64,000 nt of DNA from Paracoccus homiensis. GTDB taxonomy: Bacteria; Pseudomonadota; Alphaproteobacteria; Rhodobacterales; Rhodobacteraceae. A model generated the notes under the pieces. That model worked only from the letters and a program-made list of their open reading frames with translations, had not been told where the DNA came from and did not search any database. Made by a program: the position numbers and the translations under genes. This document shows, piece after piece, positions 61,499 through 64,000 of this stretch (positions are counted from its first letter, which is position 1; each line of letters opens with the position of its first letter). The stretch covers positions 186,001 to 250,000 of the forward strand of contig NZ_FOHO01000001.1 of assembly GCF_900111675.1 (NCBI RefSeq). The letters are read 5' to 3'.

Positions 61499-63382
61499 AT
61501 GGCCCGTTTCGCGACTTATGAAGATCGCAACAGCGTCGAAGGCGAGATGCCTTATGAAAACCGTGATCTGCCCAAGACGATCTATGGCTTTCTGTCGGCG
61601 ACGGCCGAACGTTTTCCCGACCGCCCCGCGATCAGCTTTCAGCTGCTGTCGGATGACCGCGCCCCCGCCACCACGCTAAGCTGGCTGGAACTGCGCGAAC
61701 GTGTCACCGAAACCGCCAATCTGCTGCGCAGCCTGGGCGTCGGGCCGAATGACACGGTCGCCTATCTGCTGCCCAACAGCATCGAAACGCCCGTGGTTCT
61801 GCTGGCCGGGGCGACCGCCGGGATCGTGAACCCGATCAACCCGCTGCTGGACGCCGAACATATCGCGGGCATCCTGCGCGAAACCAAGGCCAAGGTTCTG
61901 GTCACGCTGAAGGCCTTTCCCAAGACCGACGTGGCGCAAAAGGCCGCCGAGGCCGTGGCCATGGCCCCCGATGTCACCCATATCCTGGAAATAGATCTGA
62001 ATCGGCACCTGCGCGGCATCAAGCGGCTGATCGTGCCGCTGATCCGGCCCAAGGTGAGGGTCAGACATCACGCCAAGGTTCTGGATTTCGAGGCCGCGAC
62101 CAGCGGGCAGAAGCACAATCGCCTGATGTTCGATGATCCCCAGACCGATCGCGTCGCGGCCTATTTCCATACCGGGGGCACCACCGGCGTGCCCAAGGTC
62201 GCCCAGCACAAATATTCGGGCATGATCTATAATGGCTGGCTGGGCGGGCGGTTGCTGTTTGACGAAACCGACGTGCTGATGTGCCCGCTGCCGATGTTCC
62301 ATGTCTTTGCGGCCTATCCGATCCTGATGTCCTGTATCGCCTCGGGGGCGCATGTGGTGATGCCGACGCCCGCGGGCTATCGCGGCGATGGCGTGTTCGA
62401 CAATTTCTGGAAGCTGATCGAGCGTTGGCAATGCACCTTCCTGATCACCGTCCCCACGGCGATCTCGGCCCTGATGCAGCGCCCGGTCAATGCCGATGTC
62501 TCGACCCTGCGCACGGCGATCTCGGGGTCGGCGCCGCTGCCGATCGAACTGTACAACCGCTTCAAACAGGCCACCGGCGTCGAGATCGCCGAAGGCTATG
62601 GCCTGACCGAGGCGACCTGCCTTGTCAGTTGCAACCCGGTCGACGGTGTGAAGAAGGTCGGATCTGTCGGGATTCCGCTGCCCTATACGCATGTGCGCAT
62701 CCTGAACCATGACGACGCGGGCAATATCCATGAATGCCGGGCCGATGAGGTCGGCGAGATCTGCGTGGCCAATCCCGGTGTCTTTCCCGGCTCGACCTAT
62801 ACCGAGGCGGACAAGAACCATAAGCTGTTCGCCGAGGATATCTATCTGCGCACCGGCGATCTGGGCCGCATCGACGCGGATGGCTATCTGTGGATCACCG
62901 GGCGTGCCAAGGATCTGATCATCCGCGGCGGCCACAATATCGACCCCGCCGAGATCGAGGAAAGCCTGCTGAGCCATCCGCAGGTCGCCTTTGCCGGTGC
63001 GATCGGCCAGCCCGACAGCTTTGCCGGCGAATTGCCCTGCGTCTATGTCGAACTGATCGAAGGCGCGACCGTCACGGTCGAGGATCTGATGACCCATGCC
63101 CGCGATCACATCCACGAACGCGCCGCCGTGCCGAAACATCTGGAAATCCTGACCGAGCTTCCGAAAACCGCCGTCGGCAAGATCTTCAAGCCGGACCTGC
63201 GCAAAAGGGCGATCCTGCGGGTCTATAACGCCGCGTTGGAGGGCACCGGCGCACAGGTGGTCGAAGTTGTTGATGACAAGAAACGGGGGCTTGTGGCCCG
63301 CCTGTCGCGCAGCGCCGATTGCGACGAACAGGCCGTGCGGCAGAAGTTGGGCGAATTCACCCGCCCGTGGGATTGGGCCTGA
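61499..63382 (+). CDS. Acyl-CoA synthetase (ANL superfamily)
   Basis: Adenylate-forming ligase of 627 residues. P-loop-like motif AAYFHTGGTTGVPKVAQHKY, A4 region PMFHVFAAYPILMSC, A5 GVEIAEGYGLTEATCLVSCN, A7/A8 DIYLRTGDLGRIDADGYLWI and TGRAKDLIIRGGHNIDPAEI, and the C-terminal lysine in LPKTAVGKIFKPDLR. A 70-residue extension beyond the usual end is present. Length and motifs suggest a medium- or long-chain fatty acyl or an aryl-acid substrate; this cannot be settled from sequence. GGAAGGAGG precedes the ATG at 61499. Confidence 0.93.
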   Translation: MARFATYEDRNSVEGEMPYENRDLPKTIYGFLSATAERFPDRPAISFQLLSDDRAPATTLSWLELRERVTETANLLRSLGVGPNDTVAYLLPNSIETPVVLLAGATAGIVNPINPLLDAEHIAGILRETKAKVLVTLKAFPKTDVAQKAAEAVAMAPDVTHILEIDLNRHLRGIKRLIVPLIRPKVRVRHHAKVLDFEAATSGQKHNRLMFDDPQTDRVAAYFHTGGTTGVPKVAQHKYSGMIYNGWLGGRLLFDETDVLMCPLPMFHVFAAYPILMSCIASGAHVVMPTPAGYRGDGVFDNFWKLIERWQCTFLITVPTAISALMQRPVNADVSTLRTAISGSAPLPIELYNRFKQATGVEIAEGYGLTEATCLVSCNPVDGVKKVGSVGIPLPYTHVRILNHDDAGNIHECRADEVGEICVANPGVFPGSTYTEADKNHKLFAEDIYLRTGDLGRIDADGYLWITGRAKDLIIRGGHNIDPAEIEESLLSHPQVAFAGAIGQPDSFAGELPCVYVELIEGATVTVEDLMTHARDHIHERAAVPKHLEILTELPKTAVGKIFKPDLRKRAILRVYNAALEGTGAQVVEVVDDKKRGLVARLSRSADCDEQAVRQKLGEFTRPWDWA

Positions 63383-63431
63383 ACCACGGCGCTGCCCTTG
63401 CGGGCGGCGCATCCTCGCCTAGATCGAAGGC

Positions 63432-63713
63432 ATGGATGACCGCGACCCCATCTGCCCCCTGTGCGGGCGGATCATTCCGCCCGATGTGCCGCAAAGCCGC
63501 CATCACCTGATCCCGAAGCTGCGCGGGGGCAAGGGCGGCCCCACGGTGCTTCTGCATCAGGTCTGCCATTCGACCATTCACAAGACGCTGTCCGAAACCG
63601 AACTGGCGCGCAGCTTCAATACCGTCGAGGCCCTGCGCGCCCATCCCGATCTGGCGCGGTTCTTTTCCTGGGTCGCCAAGCGACCGCCCGGCTGGAAGGG
63701 GAAGGTCCGTTAA
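63432..63713 (+). CDS. Small HNH-type protein
   Basis: The 93-residue protein has a zinc-ribbon/HNH pattern: CPLCGRIIPPDVPQSRHHLI with PKLRGGKGG, then HQVCHSTIHKTLSETELARS. The two Cys pairs and the RHHLIPK plus HSTIHK histidines match the HNH endonuclease fold. Stand-alone HNH proteins of this size are common; nicking activity cannot be assumed. AAGGC is a poor binding site. It overlaps the DsbA-like gene by 4 bases, convergently. Confidence 0.85.
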   Translation: MDDRDPICPLCGRIIPPDVPQSRHHLIPKLRGGKGGPTVLLHQVCHSTIHKTLSETELARSFNTVEALRAHPDLARFFSWVAKRPPGWKGKVR

Positions 63714-64000
63714 CCCAGCGTCTTGCGTGCCCGCGCGATCAGCTGCTGCATTTCCTTGAAGCTCAGCTCGCCAAAGACGCCTTCGTCGCCGGCGATGAAG
63801 GTGGGGGTGCCGACCAGGCCCATATGCTCGGCCAGTTCATAGGACAGGTTGATGTGGTCGCTGACCCGCTGGCTGTCCATGTCGCGGCGCAACCTGGCCT
63901 CATCCAGCCCAAGCTGGCCGACCACGCGCATCACCGTCGGCTCGCCCGCGCGGCCCCGCAACTGCATCAGCGCGGCATGGAACTGCCAGTACTTCCCCTG
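63710..64000 (-). CDS. DsbA-family thioredoxin-fold protein, C-terminal part (partial)
   Basis: The frame continues past the window edge; only the last 96 residues are present. It has the C-terminal DsbA features GKYWQFHAALM, DSQRVSDHINLSYELAEHMG and the cis-proline loop VGTPTFIAGDEGVFGELSFK. The active-site CxxC is outside the window. It probably acts in periplasmic disulfide chemistry. The last residue KTLG is followed by TAA. Confidence 0.88.
   Translation of the reverse strand, partial: QGKYWQFHAALMQLRGRAGEPTVMRVVGQLGLDEARLRRDMDSQRVSDHINLSYELAEHMGLVGTPTFIAGDEGVFGELSFKEMQQLIARARKTLG

Noticed and set aside
61676..63412. A 578-codon open frame opposite the acyl-CoA synthetase
   Set aside because: It is antisense to a gene with all ANL motifs and has a composition typical of antisense translation.
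1..64000. tRNA, rRNA, CRISPR, insertion sequences, prophage, toxin-antitoxin loci
   Set aside because: None was seen: no cloverleaf, no spaced direct repeats, no transposase or integrase and no terminal inverted repeats around genes.

Overview
This 64-kb window is GC-rich chromosomal DNA, gene-dense on both strands. It looks like a member of the Rhodobacterales (Alphaproteobacteria), most likely Paracoccus or a close relative. Pointers are a glpX-recJ junction, a gpmI-envC-ctpA-rppH operon, a MarR plus OmpR-type pair matching petP-petR of Rhodobacter, lptC-lptA-lptB-hpf-ptsN, a carboxyspermidine route to spermidine, DUF4202 and Hint-domain proteins, and a GC-rich hairpin repeat of a kind I associate with this order. 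The genus is inferred. I see no tRNA, rRNA, insertion sequence, prophage or CRISPR array.

Layout. 1-4270: end of glpX, recJ, a small conserved protein, a lytic transglycosylase and a small lipoprotein (+). 4307-8928: gpmI, envC, ctpA, rppH (-). 8988-13642: ABC-2 exporter, MFS exporter, FMN reductase, EamA transporter (-). 13775-17616: rhomboid protease, a divergent mnmD/FAD-oxidoreductase pair that resembles a split MnmC, DUF4202 and a CbiX-like protein. 17661-26791: one co-directional ten-gene catabolic cluster. 26788-30631: GNAT, CinA-like, map, YqgE and a DsbD-alpha-like protein. 30573-35295: RND pump and adaptor. 35352-38468: uracil-DNA glycosylase, petR, petP, ilvE. 38549-43580: the envelope/ribosome-hibernation block rnd, kdsD, lptC, lptA, lptB, hpf, ptsN and a 61-residue protein (-). 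43914-48134: secreted small protein, AI-2E transporter, and a carboxyspermidine dehydrogenase/decarboxylase pair. 48249-53014: cls, phhB, ilvD and two unknowns (-). 53085-64000: accD, folC, a Hint protein, zapE, MTA/SAH nucleosidase, ABC exporter, CAP protein, BON-LysM protein, acyl-CoA synthetase, HNH protein and part of a DsbA-like protein.

The most interesting region is 17.6-26.8 kb. It combines tryptophan 2,3-dioxygenase, a benzoate-type CoA ligase and a fused flavin monooxygenase/old-yellow-enzyme protein of about the size known for 2-aminobenzoyl-CoA monooxygenase/reductase. With them are a crotonase, acyl-CoA dehydrogenase, SDR, hotdog thioesterase, Rid protein, cupin and an in-operon MarR regulator. 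I read this as tryptophan to anthranilate to 2-aminobenzoyl-CoA, then aerobic CoA-bound dearomatisation and beta-oxidation-like steps. The downstream steps of that pathway are, as far as I know, poorly defined, so the accessory genes are candidates for them. The crotonase lacks both canonical catalytic glutamates and the Rid protein lacks the canonical arginine. A perfect 16-bp palindrome and a 9-bp inverted repeat that flanks the ribosome-binding site lie directly upstream of the first gene, and look like its control region.
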